From SZUA-100 sp965248135 (GTDB lineage Bacteria > Pseudomonadota > Alphaproteobacteria > Rhizobiales > Rhizobiaceae): a stretch of 64,000 bases of DNA. Shown piece by piece: positions 26,319 to 34,786 of the stretch; positions within the stretch are counted from its first letter, which is position 1; every line of letters starts with the position of its first letter. The stretch is taken from NCBI GenBank assembly GCA_965248135.1, contig CBDFIN010000012.1, forward strand, positions 124,001-188,000. Reading direction: 5' to 3'. A model generated the notes under the pieces. That model searched no databases, was not told where the DNA came from, and saw only the letters and a program-made list of their open reading frames with translations. Made by a program: the position numbers and the translations under genes.

Positions 26319-26577
26319 CTAGTGGTTCTGTACCAACATTTGCATCCGCCAGCGGCTCGTACTTATGGCAAATGTTGGAATCATAAGAACCACTAGAATT
26401 CAATAAGTTGCTAGTGGTCTTTGTGGCCAAAGCGCTTGAAAAAGAACATGCTGAAAAGGGATTCAAGCGTTTCGGCCAGACCACTAGTGGATAGAACGAG
26501 ACATTTGAGTCCCTCGGTGCAAAGAGGAATTCTTCAACAACATACTCAAATGTCTCGATAATTCTATCCGCCACTAG
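26319..26577 (+). repeat. CTAG-bounded palindromic module array A-B-C
   Basis: Module A (26319-26396) has ends CTAGTGGTTCT/AGAACCACTAG and inner arms CCAACATTTGC/GCAAATGTTGG. After the spacer AATTCAATAAGTTG comes module B (26411-26487), with ends CTAGTGGTCT/AGACCACTAG and inner arms around GCTTGAA/TTCAAGC. Module C (26484-26577) shares a CTAG with B and has inner arms GAGACATTTGAG/CTCAAATGTCTC. The corrected reading frame of the upstream cytochrome ends in the first CTAG. Bases 26578-26735 hold no convincing gene except the soxE ribosome site. Confidence 0.88.
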
Positions 26578-26735
26578 ATGGCATTGCGGGACAGCAAAGC
26601 GGCGCAGTTTACGTTGCGACAATGTCCCGGAGAAGAAAATGGGGCGGTGGACTAATGCACTGGTGGTAAAAGCTGCCGGCGCACTGAAAGGCCGGTTAAT
26701 GGCCGGATAAACCTGAAAACAGGAGAGAAACCAAA

Positions 26736-27350
26736 ATGACACGAAAATCATTATCAACCGCCATTGTTGGTCTGGGGATGGTGTTCAGCCTCTCGACCAT
26801 GGCGGCCAGCGATGCGGCAGAACTGATGACAGGTGCAAGCGCTGAAATGCTGGCCAATACCTGCGCCGGTTGCCACGGCACCTACGGCGCCAGCAACGGA
26901 CCGGCGACGCCGACCATCGCCGGCCTGTCGAGCGAGTATTTTATCGAGGTCATGGAGGGCTTCAAATCTGCCGAGACGCCGTCAACCATCATGGCGCGCA
27001 TAGCCAAGGGTTATAGCAAGGACGAGATAGCGGCCATGGCCGGGTATTTCGCCAAAAAGCCCTTTGTCAAATCCAACCAACCGTTTGACGCCAATCTTGT
27101 GCGCGAGGGCGCCAAGATGCACGACAAATATTGCGAGAAGTGCCACGCCAATGCCGGCCAGTTGCCGGAAGACGATTCAGGCATTCTTGCCGGTCAGCTA
27201 ACCCCATATCTGGCGGCGACGATGGCAGACTACATTGCCGGTGATCGCGAGATGACCAAGAAAATGCGCAAAAAAGTCAAGAAAATGATGGAAAAAAAGG
27301 GCGATGCCGGTTTGCACGCTTTGCTGCAATTCTATGCCAGCCAGCAGTAG
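26736..27350 (+). CDS. soxE: SoxE, dihaem c4-type cytochrome
   Basis: This 204-residue periplasmic protein has a signal peptide (residues 1-28) and two haem motifs, CAGCH at Cys43 and CEKCH at Cys133, in two cytochrome c domains of the c4 type. It ends in a lysine-rich helix (KKMRKKVKKMMEKKGD). In Paracoccus SoxE pairs with SoxF; such pairs resemble flavocytochrome c sulfide dehydrogenase (FccA/FccB). AGGAGAG precedes the ATG, and soxF starts 23 bp downstream, so the two are one unit. Confidence 0.9.
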   Translation: MTRKSLSTAIVGLGMVFSLSTMAASDAAELMTGASAEMLANTCAGCHGTYGASNGPATPTIAGLSSEYFIEVMEGFKSAETPSTIMARIAKGYSKDEIAAMAGYFAKKPFVKSNQPFDANLVREGAKMHDKYCEKCHANAGQLPEDDSGILAGQLTPYLAATMADYIAGDREMTKKMRKKVKKMMEKKGDAGLHALLQFYASQQ

Positions 27351-27372
27351 ACCCCGAGAGGAGAATGAACAA

Positions 27373-28668
27373 ATGACTTTTAAAATCAATCGCAGAGAGT
27401 TCGTCTACACCGCTGGCGCGGCCACTGTCGCCGGCGTATTGACAACGCCCAACATTGCGCTTGGGGCAACCAAAAAGGTGGTTGTTGTCGGCGGCGGCAC
27501 CGGCGGTGCAACAGCAGCAAAATACTTGCGTCTTGCCGACCCCGGCATCGAGGTAACGCTGATTGAAGCCAACAAGAACTATCACACCTGCTTCATGAGC
27601 AACGAAGTGCTTGGTGGTGATCGTTCTATTGACTCCATCCGCTTTGGTTATGAGGGCCTGGCGAAACACGGCGTTAAGATGGTGCATGATATGGTCACCG
27701 GCATTGACGCCGGTGCTCGTAAGGTCACCACTGCCGGCGGCCAGTCGTTTGACTATGACCGCTGTATCCTAGCACCGGGCATCGATTTCAAATGGGAAGC
27801 AATTGAAGGTTATGACGCCATCGTGGCCGAGACCATTCCCCACGCCTGGAAGGCCGGCCCACAGACCGCGACCCTGCTTAAACAGCTGAACGACATGGCC
27901 GATGGTGGCACCGTGATAATAGCGCCGCCGCCCAACCCGTTCCGTTGCCCGCCCGGGCCATATGAGCGCGCCAGCCAGATCGCCCATTACCTCAAGTACA
28001 ACAAGCCGAAGTCGAAGATCATCATCCTCGATCCGAAGCCAAAGTTTTCGAAAATGGGATTGTTTGTTCAGGGCTGGAAAGACCTTTATGGCTATCAAAC
28101 CGACAATTCGTTGATCGAATGGCACGGTGCCGGTGAGGAAGCCGGTGTGGTCAAGGTCGATGCCGCATCGAAAACCGCAACCACAATGTTCGGTGAAAAC
28201 ATCAAGGCGGACGTGCTCAATGTCATACCGGCCCAAAAGGCCGGCAAGATCGCCTTTGATGCCGGACTGACCAATGACAAGGGTTGGTGCCCGATCAATC
28301 TCATGACCTTTGAATCAAAAGTGCATTCAAATATTCATGTGCTGGGGGATGCCTCCGTTGCGACAGGCATGCCGAAATCGGGTTACTCGGCCAACTCACA
28401 GGCCAAGGTCTGCGCGGCAGCGGTTGCAGCATTGCTCAATGGCAGCGAAGCGCCAATACCGGCATATGTGAATACCTGTTATTCCATCGTCGGCAAAGAC
28501 TACGGCATTTCTGTCGCAGCGGTCTATCAACTGGCCAGGGACGGTTCGAAAATCACCTCGGTTTCGGGCGGTCTGACCGCGGTCGATGCATCGGCAGAAA
28601 CCCGCCGGCGCGAAGTTGTCTATGCCCATAGCTGGTTTGAAAATATCACCAATGATATTTTTGGCTGA
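27373..28668 (+). CDS. soxF: SoxF, flavoprotein of flavocytochrome c sulfide dehydrogenase type
   Basis: This 431-residue Tat-exported FAD protein (signal RREFVYTAGAATVAG) has an FAD-binding Rossmann motif VVVVGGGTGGATAA near residue 37. It carries the family's cysteines in NPFRCPPGPYERA and NDKGWCPINLMTF, which form the redox-active disulfide of FccB-type sulfide dehydrogenases. A GDAS motif (HVLGDASVATGMPKSG) binds the FAD pyrophosphate. With SoxE it should oxidise sulfide or a related sulfane substrate and pass electrons to c cytochromes. ATG at 27373 has GAGGAG upstream. A hairpin terminator follows. Confidence 0.93.
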   Translation: MTFKINRREFVYTAGAATVAGVLTTPNIALGATKKVVVVGGGTGGATAAKYLRLADPGIEVTLIEANKNYHTCFMSNEVLGGDRSIDSIRFGYEGLAKHGVKMVHDMVTGIDAGARKVTTAGGQSFDYDRCILAPGIDFKWEAIEGYDAIVAETIPHAWKAGPQTATLLKQLNDMADGGTVIIAPPPNPFRCPPGPYERASQIAHYLKYNKPKSKIIILDPKPKFSKMGLFVQGWKDLYGYQTDNSLIEWHGAGEEAGVVKVDAASKTATTMFGENIKADVLNVIPAQKAGKIAFDAGLTNDKGWCPINLMTFESKVHSNIHVLGDASVATGMPKSGYSANSQAKVCAAAVAALLNGSEAPIPAYVNTCYSIVGKDYGISVAAVYQLARDGSKITSVSGGLTAVDASAETRRREVVYAHSWFENITNDIFG

Positions 28669-28692
28669 TAGGCATCAACAATAATGATCGAG

Positions 28693-28720
28693 AGGGTCGT
28701 CCACCGGGCGGCCCTTTTTT
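28693..28720 (+). terminator. Intrinsic terminator after soxF
   Basis: A 10-bp stem (AGGGTCGTCC / GGGCGGCCCT, two G-U pairs) with a 3-nt loop is followed directly by TTTTTT. It is 24 bp after the soxF stop and ends the sox region. Confidence 0.85.
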
Positions 28721-28749
28721 GATGAACTTCAATAATGGATCCTTTTTTT

Positions 28750-28910
28750 TACCAGACGCAGTTGATCTCTGTTCACCAAAAAAACCGGGCGTCCTTGGCC
28801 GGCTTGACCGGCCAACCTTTGGCCACAAGTCCCGATTGTTCTGCTAAAGGTACGCCGATCAAGTCTGCGGATGACGATGGCATAAGTTGATCTTTGTTGC
28901 AGTTGGTATA
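28750..28910 (+). repeat. Dispersed repeat R3, copy 2
   Basis: This is the second copy of the element at 15379-15541, in inverse orientation. It starts TACCAGACGCAGTTGATCT, contains GGCCGGCTTGACCGGCC, and ends CAGTTGGTATA. It lies between the soxF terminator and the promoter region of isocitrate lyase. Bases 28911-29159 are AT-rich and hold no other visible feature than the aceA ribosome site. Confidence 0.8.
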
Positions 28911-29159
28911 AGCCCTATTCAGGGCAATCCAGCTTTGTCATATTTTTACAAAATTACAATTTTTTCTCGATTCCGTTACAAATTTACATGAAATTCGCCG
29001 GATTCCTCCAAAAACTAAGTGCATTTTAATATATAGCAGGTGTAAATCCACTGACAAATAGCACGCAGAGTACACTACTTCCGCAACATCATCGGTCGAC
29101 AATTTGTGACAAACTTTACAAGCAGCCGATGCATCAAGAAGCACAGCAAGGAGACCGCC

Positions 29160-30758
29160 ATGACCTATGCCAGTGAGATAACCACAGCAAACAACCTGGT
29201 CCGCAAAAACGGTAGCGCATGGGATGCAATTGACGCTGAAAATGTTGCCCGCATGCGGTTGCAAAACCGCTTCACCAGCGGTCTGGATATCGCCAAATAT
29301 ACCGCAGCGATTATGCGCAAAGACATGGCGGCCTACGACGCCGATCCGTCAAAATACACCCAGTCTCTGGGTTGCTGGCATGGCTTTATCGGCCAGCAGA
29401 AGATGATTTCCATCAAGAAGCATTTCAACAGCACCGACCGGCGCTATCTCTATCTTTCCGGCTGGATGGTTGCGGCCCTTCGTTCGGAATTCGGCCCCCT
29501 GCCTGACCAGTCGATGCATGAAAAAACCTCCGTGCCGGCGCTGATCGAGGAGCTTTATACTTTCCTCCGCCAGGCCGATGCCCGTGAACTCGGCGGCATG
29601 TTTCGCGATCTTGATGCGGCGCGCGAAGCCGGCGATGAGGTAAAAGAAGCGGGCATCTTGTCTGCTATCGACAATTATCAGACCCATGTGGTGCCGGTCA
29701 TCGCCGATATCGATGCCGGCTTCGGCAATGCGGAAGCCACCTATCTGCTGGCCAAAAAGATGATCGAAGCGGGTGCCTGTGCCCTGCAGATCGAAAACCA
29801 GGTATCGGATGAAAAACAATGCGGCCATCAAGATGGCAAGGTCACGGTGCCGCATGAGGATTTTTTGGCCAAAATCCGCGCCTGCCGCTATGCCTTCCTG
29901 GAACTCGGCGTTGACGATGGCATCGTTGTCACGCGCACCGATTCTCTTGGTGCCGGTCTGACCAAACAGATTGCCGTCAGCCACCAGCCCGGTGATATTG
30001 GTGATCAATACAATTCGTTCCTGGATGTGGAGGAAATTGCGCCCGAAGAAATGCAAAATGGCGATGTGGTGATTAACCGGAACGGCAAGCTGGTGCGACC
30101 GAAACGTCTTGCCAGCAATCTTTTTCAGTTCCGGCCCGGCACCGGCGAAGCACGTTGCGTGCTCGACAGCATCACCTCGCTGCAGAACGGTGCTGATCTG
30201 TTGTGGATCGAGACCGAAAAACCGCATATTGGTCAAATTGGCGGCATGGTCAATGAAATCCGCAAGGTCATTCCCAACGCCAAACTGGTCTATAACAACT
30301 CACCTTCCTTCAATTGGACCCTCAATTTCCGCCAACAGGTCTATGATGCCTGGAAAGAACAAGAGCGGGATGTTTCCGCCTACGACCGTGACCGGCTGAT
30401 GAGTGTTGATTATGATGATAGCGATCTTGGCCGCGAAGCCGATGACAGAATACGCTCATTCCAGGCGGATGCCGCCCGCGACGCCGGTATCTTCCATCAC
30501 CTGATCACTCTGCCGACCTACCACACCGCGGCACTTTCGACCGACAATCTGGCGAAGGAATATTTCGGTGACCAGGGCATGCTTGGCTATGTTGCCGGCG
30601 TACAGCGCAAAGAAATCCGGGAAGGCATAGCCTGTGTCAAACACCAGAACATGGCCGGTTCCGATATGGGCGACGACCATAAGGAATATTTCTCGGGCGA
30701 TGCGGCACTTAAGGCCGGTGGCAAGGACAATACAATGAACCAGTTTGCCGCTGAATAA
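29160..30758 (+). CDS. aceA: Isocitrate lyase
   Basis: This 532-residue enzyme of the glyoxylate bypass cleaves isocitrate to glyoxylate and succinate. The catalytic-loop signature is KQCGH (in SDEKQCGHQDGK). Other family segments are IADIDAGFGNAEATYLL, SCWHG-like LGCWHGFIG, and NNSPSFNWT. The length exceeds the roughly 430 residues of the E. coli type and fits the longer type common in Alphaproteobacteria and mycobacteria. ATG at 29160 has AAGGAG; upstream in-frame codons lack a site. The enzyme implies growth on C2 units or fatty acids. It is monocistronic, facing a SulP gene. Confidence 0.95.
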   Translation: MTYASEITTANNLVRKNGSAWDAIDAENVARMRLQNRFTSGLDIAKYTAAIMRKDMAAYDADPSKYTQSLGCWHGFIGQQKMISIKKHFNSTDRRYLYLSGWMVAALRSEFGPLPDQSMHEKTSVPALIEELYTFLRQADARELGGMFRDLDAAREAGDEVKEAGILSAIDNYQTHVVPVIADIDAGFGNAEATYLLAKKMIEAGACALQIENQVSDEKQCGHQDGKVTVPHEDFLAKIRACRYAFLELGVDDGIVVTRTDSLGAGLTKQIAVSHQPGDIGDQYNSFLDVEEIAPEEMQNGDVVINRNGKLVRPKRLASNLFQFRPGTGEARCVLDSITSLQNGADLLWIETEKPHIGQIGGMVNEIRKVIPNAKLVYNNSPSFNWTLNFRQQVYDAWKEQERDVSAYDRDRLMSVDYDDSDLGREADDRIRSFQADAARDAGIFHHLITLPTYHTAALSTDNLAKEYFGDQGMLGYVAGVQRKEIREGIACVKHQNMAGSDMGDDHKEYFSGDAALKAGGKDNTMNQFAAE

Positions 30759-30792
30759 ATGCGCAAGGTAAAATTGGACGGGTAGAAAACTG

Positions 30793-30821
30793 TAACGGTA
30801 GCTTGGATTGGGCCACCGTTA
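30793..30821. terminator. Hairpin between aceA and SulP gene
   Basis: A 7-bp stem (TAACGGT / ACCGTTA) with a 15-nt loop lies between two convergent genes. T-runs are weak, so it is a tentative bidirectional terminator. Confidence 0.45.
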
Positions 30822-30824
30822 ATT

Positions 30825-32609
30825 CTATTGCGCCGCTTCGGCTGCTTCTGCGGCTTCTTTCGCAGCCCAGTCCCGACATTCCTTAAACACTCGCGCCGTG
30901 CAGTTTTGACACCGGCCCTGCATACGAATGAGGCGCGATAATTTGATTATCGCCTCCTTTTTATCATCGAAGAAATGGGCATTGCCGATGCCGTTAATCA
31001 AATGGGTCTTGGAAATCGATTCATACACCGCCGGCTTTATCGCGGCGAAATAAAGCCCGCCGCCCATGGCATCAAGCCGCTCGGCCTCATGCAACAGCAT
31101 CTCGGTGCCGGCAAGATCGATAAGGTTAATGCCCTCGGCGATGATCAAAATATCATAGACCTTGTCACGCTTGGTTATTTTGTGGATTTTGCTCTGGACG
31201 TGATCGAGCGAACCAAAATAGATCGACATGTCGATGCGGAGGATTTTTAGCTCCGGGCACTGCATCACCGGTTTGGTGGTTACATCCACCAGCGCGTGCT
31301 TGTGGTATAAAGGGTCGATATCCGGCGCTAGCGTGACAATATCGGGGGTCGAGGTGCGGGCCAGAAATATCACCAGCGACAATAGCACGCCAAGATAGAT
31401 GGCGAACTCGAGTTCCAAAAACAGTGTGCCAAAGAATGTGGTCAACAAAATAACCGTCTCGGTCTTGCTCGATTCAAGCACATGTTTGATCTGTCCCTGA
31501 TCGATCAGCCCCCAGGCAACCAGCATGATCACACCGGCCATCGCGCCAACCGGAATAAAACGTGACCATGGGGCAATCAACACCACGATCAGCATCAAGA
31601 TAACCGCGGCGAATATGCCGGAAAGCGGGGTTTTTGCGCCCGATGCGTAATTAATCCCCGAGCGGGTGAACGAACCGGAACCGGCATAACAAGAAAGGAA
31701 ACTGCCAGCAATATTGGATAGACCCTGACCGATAAACTCCTGATTGCCATCGATGCGCTGGTGCGATTTGGTGGCAATCGACCGACCGATCGATACCGCC
31801 TCGATCAAACCCAAAAGGGCCACGGCAAAGGCTTCCGGTGCCAGGGTTCTGATCGTGCCATAGGAAAAATCAGGCATCGAAAGCGGTGGCAGTTGTGCTG
31901 GTATTTCACCGACAAAGCTCACCCCGTTGGCCTCGCCATTGATAACAAAGGCGAAAGCACTGCCGACTATCAGCGCGATTAACAAGTGCGGCAACAGCGG
32001 ATAAAACCGCTTGATCAGTATGGCTGTAAGCAGCGTCACCATTGCTACGGCAAGTACAAATAAATTGCTGCCGCCTGCCCCCTTCCAGACATCAATCCAG
32101 GTGTTGAGAAAGGATTCACCCCTTGGAATTTCTATGCCAAGCAAATTCTTGATTTGCGATGTGGCTATCAAAATCGCAGCGCCCGCGGTGAACCCCACCA
32201 CCACCGTATGGGAGACAAAATTCACCAGGTGGCCCATACGTCCCACCCCGAAAATAAACTGATAGACACCGGCGAGAAATGTCAGCGTGAGCGCCAGGGA
32301 AACGAACTCCGCCGTGCCCGGTTCGGCGTGGTGGCTAACCGTAGCGAAGACGACGATAGAAATCGCCGTAGTTGGGCCAGATATCAAATGCAGCGAAGAG
32401 CCAAAAAGAGCCGCGATAATCGGGGTGATCATCGCCGTATAAAGCCCGTATTCGGGCGGCAGGCCGGCAATGGTTGCAAAAGCCACGCCTTGGGGTAGCA
32501 CGATCACCGCGCCGGTGAATCCGGCTATCAGATCGGCGCGTAGCGTTGTCCGGTTGATGCTCCCCATCCATGACAGAAATGGCAAGACGTGTTCGATTTT
32601 GAACGACAT
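30825..32609 (-). CDS. SulP-family anion permease with STAS domain
   Basis: The protein has about 594 residues. The N-terminal 14-helix transporter core has the SulP signature region IVLPQGVAFATIAGLPPEYG and LISGPTTAISIVVFA. The C-terminal STAS domain (about residues 440-560) has RIDMSIYFGSLDHVQ and ILIIAEGINLIDLAGTEML. SulP proteins carry sulfate, bicarbonate or dicarboxylates; the substrate is not evident here, though the sox cluster nearby makes sulfate worth considering. After the STAS domain there is an unusual tail with three cysteines (CQNCTARVFKEC) and an Ala/Glu-rich end. ATG at 32609 is chosen; an upstream extension lacks a ribosome site. Confidence 0.9.
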   Translation of the reverse strand: MSFKIEHVLPFLSWMGSINRTTLRADLIAGFTGAVIVLPQGVAFATIAGLPPEYGLYTAMITPIIAALFGSSLHLISGPTTAISIVVFATVSHHAEPGTAEFVSLALTLTFLAGVYQFIFGVGRMGHLVNFVSHTVVVGFTAGAAILIATSQIKNLLGIEIPRGESFLNTWIDVWKGAGGSNLFVLAVAMVTLLTAILIKRFYPLLPHLLIALIVGSAFAFVINGEANGVSFVGEIPAQLPPLSMPDFSYGTIRTLAPEAFAVALLGLIEAVSIGRSIATKSHQRIDGNQEFIGQGLSNIAGSFLSCYAGSGSFTRSGINYASGAKTPLSGIFAAVILMLIVVLIAPWSRFIPVGAMAGVIMLVAWGLIDQGQIKHVLESSKTETVILLTTFFGTLFLELEFAIYLGVLLSLVIFLARTSTPDIVTLAPDIDPLYHKHALVDVTTKPVMQCPELKILRIDMSIYFGSLDHVQSKIHKITKRDKVYDILIIAEGINLIDLAGTEMLLHEAERLDAMGGGLYFAAIKPAVYESISKTHLINGIGNAHFFDDKKEAIIKLSRLIRMQGRCQNCTARVFKECRDWAAKEAAEAAEAAQ

Positions 32610-32938
32610 GGCGGATCCAAATAAGAGGCAGGCACCGATGCGGTAGCCGGCCCCATTGCGGCCACTGGATTTGCCGGAGCGCAATGGTGTTGTTTAAGGC
32701 CATTCGCCCAACTGCACCACGCGACAATATGTCCAATTCGCCACCGCCGTTGGCCGGTATTCCAGCGGTAGCCTGGCACCGAATTAGACTGAAAAGCTGC
32801 GTAGGTCGAGAACTTCCTGTCAAGTTAGCTGACCATTAATCAGGGCTTCAGATAATTTGTCAGCAATGCAAATCCGTGACACAGTTGCAGGTCTGAAAAC
32901 CCGGATCACCATCACCGTCCCAATCGCCCTTGCCTTCG

Positions 32939-34132
32939 ATGTCACAAACACCCCTTTCCCGCAGACAGGCCCTGGTGAAAATCATCGTGCCGCTGGCGAT
33001 TGCCGAGACAATAATCTGGGCCGGGTGTTACTATTCTTTCGCCGCCTTTATTTTAATTTGGGAACAGGGTTTCGGCTGGTCAAAAATGGAGCTTGCCGGC
33101 GCTTTTACCAGCGCACTGGTGTTTTCCGCCCTGCTTGCACCGGCGATTGGCCGCCAGATCGATCTCGGTCGCGCCAAATCAGTATTCACCCTTTGTATTG
33201 CGGCCGGTGCGATTTTGCTGTTTCTGCTCTCAAGGGTCACCCAGTACTGGCAGTTTCTTTTGCTGTGGTCACTGATTGGTGTTGCGCTTGCCGGTATGCT
33301 TTATGAGGCATGTTTTTCGGTGATAACCCGTTGTATGGGCAAAGATGCGAAATGGGCGATCACCATTGTGACGCTGATTGCAGGATTTGCCGGCACGGTT
33401 TCGTTTCCTTCGGCGCATTATCTTACGGAATTTTTCGGGTGGCGGGCTGCATTGATAATCTTTTCAGCCGCGGTCGTGCTGGTGGCCATGCCGTTGGCCC
33501 GCATGGGCTGTCACAATGCCGAAGCGCTTGGTGGCACCCGCGCGATAAAGCAGAAAGGAAATGGCGAAAAGGCCGCAATCATTCTGCAGCAACCGGCATT
33601 CTGGCTGTTGGCCATTGCGTTTACCACGCTGGCGCTCAACCATGGTGCGATAATATCCCATCTTCTGCCGCTGCTGCATGAACGCGGTATTGGCGGTGAA
33701 ACCGCAGTTCTTGCCGCTTCCATGGTCGGGCCGATGCAGGTTTGCGGCCGGCTGGCCCTAATGGCGAGCGAGCGCCATGCATCCATTTTCACGGTGGCCG
33801 GTTTTTGTTTCGTTGCCGTTGGCCTGGCAGCAATATCATTATTGTTTGCCGGTAATGCGGTTTGGCTTTTGGCCATATTCGTGATTTTCCAGGGAGCCGG
33901 CTATGGGCTGGTCAGCGTGGTCCGCCCGGTAATAACCGCCTTTGTTCTTGGTCAGGATGGCTTTGGCACCAAGTCGGGCATGATTGCCCTACCCTATATG
34001 CTGGGGTTCGCCGCCGGACCGACCTTTGCTGCCCTGTTGTGGCAGGTGGGCGGCTACGACCTGGTAATACTATCGTCGATGGTTCTGGTATTAGCCGGTT
34101 TTGGGGCCCTGCAATTAGCACGGCGAAGCTAG
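32939..34132 (+). CDS. Major facilitator superfamily transporter
   Basis: This 397-residue protein has 12 predicted TM segments in two six-helix halves split by a hydrophilic loop near residues 190-215 (RAIKQKGNGEKAA). MFS features include GRQIDLGRAKSVF in the loop between helices 2 and 3. The substrate is not recognisable; the pattern fits the monocarboxylate/oxalate-like MFS branch, without certainty. ATG at 32939 is used; a TTG three codons upstream is possible. It converges on the DUF302 gene, with 6 bp between the stops. Confidence 0.85.
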   Translation: MSQTPLSRRQALVKIIVPLAIAETIIWAGCYYSFAAFILIWEQGFGWSKMELAGAFTSALVFSALLAPAIGRQIDLGRAKSVFTLCIAAGAILLFLLSRVTQYWQFLLLWSLIGVALAGMLYEACFSVITRCMGKDAKWAITIVTLIAGFAGTVSFPSAHYLTEFFGWRAALIIFSAAVVLVAMPLARMGCHNAEALGGTRAIKQKGNGEKAAIILQQPAFWLLAIAFTTLALNHGAIISHLLPLLHERGIGGETAVLAASMVGPMQVCGRLALMASERHASIFTVAGFCFVAVGLAAISLLFAGNAVWLLAIFVIFQGAGYGLVSVVRPVITAFVLGQDGFGTKSGMIALPYMLGFAAGPTFAALLWQVGGYDLVILSSMVLVLAGFGALQLARRS

Positions 34133-34138
34133 TGACAT

Positions 34139-34624
34139 TCAGTTCCCCGAAACCTCGGTTATTATTTCCGTCAAAAGATTATTGACCGCCCTAATCGCCT
34201 TTTTCGATTGCGCGCTACCGATCTCGACAAGCCGGCGGAAACCCATATGCACCTTGCCCGGCGCATCGGCGCTTTCATAGAGATAAATCTGGTATGGGCA
34301 AAAAACGATATTGGCGGGGTCGGCCTGCATCGAATGCCTCGACAAAACGGCTGAACAAAACTGTATCTGCTCGCCATTGAGATAGATTTTCTTTGCCCCG
34401 GCGACCACGCCTGCGGTGCGTTCCAGCATGGTCGCCACATGGGAAACGTGATCGACCGACAGTCCGCGCGATATAATCGCGTCCTCCAGATCATAACGAA
34501 CGTCTTCATATTGGCCCGCAACGACAAATTCATTTGAGACATCCGTGGTCACCATTGCCGCGCTGCTGGTCATGGCAAACACTACAATGGTGCTGGCTAA
34601 TACTTGAAAAATTGACACAAACAT
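34139..34624 (-). CDS. Periplasmic DUF302-family protein
   Basis: This 161-residue protein has a signal peptide (residues 1-23) and a DUF302-like domain with YEDVRYDLEDAIISRGLSVD near residue 38, CSAVLSRHSM near 90 and NIVFCPYQIYLYE near 105. The family is small, alpha/beta and often periplasmic; its function is unknown, and members are frequent near sulfur-oxidation and c-type cytochrome genes. A strong AGGAGG site precedes the ATG. It is divergent from a SoxW-like thioredoxin, suggesting shared regulation. Confidence 0.85.
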   Translation of the reverse strand: MFVSIFQVLASTIVVFAMTSSAAMVTTDVSNEFVVAGQYEDVRYDLEDAIISRGLSVDHVSHVATMLERTAGVVAGAKKIYLNGEQIQFCSAVLSRHSMQADPANIVFCPYQIYLYESADAPGKVHMGFRRLVEIGSAQSKKAIRAVNNLLTEIITEVSGN

Positions 34625-34786
34625 TCGATCCCTCCTAGCTGATCACCAATATGTGTAGACCGTCTGACGGTCGCCCTTTGGCAATTATGACATTTTTTTG
34701 TATTATTTCCTATGGTAGAACAATGACCAACCAGAAGAACGAGCCGTAGATGGTTGATAAAGCCATCAACCGGCAAGGGAGGCAAG

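Noticed and set aside
26578..26735. Continuation of the cytochrome gene after the repeat array
   Set aside because: Short open frames exist (one reads AGQQSGAVYVATMS), but they cannot be joined to the upstream frame without further changes, and no homology is recognisable.
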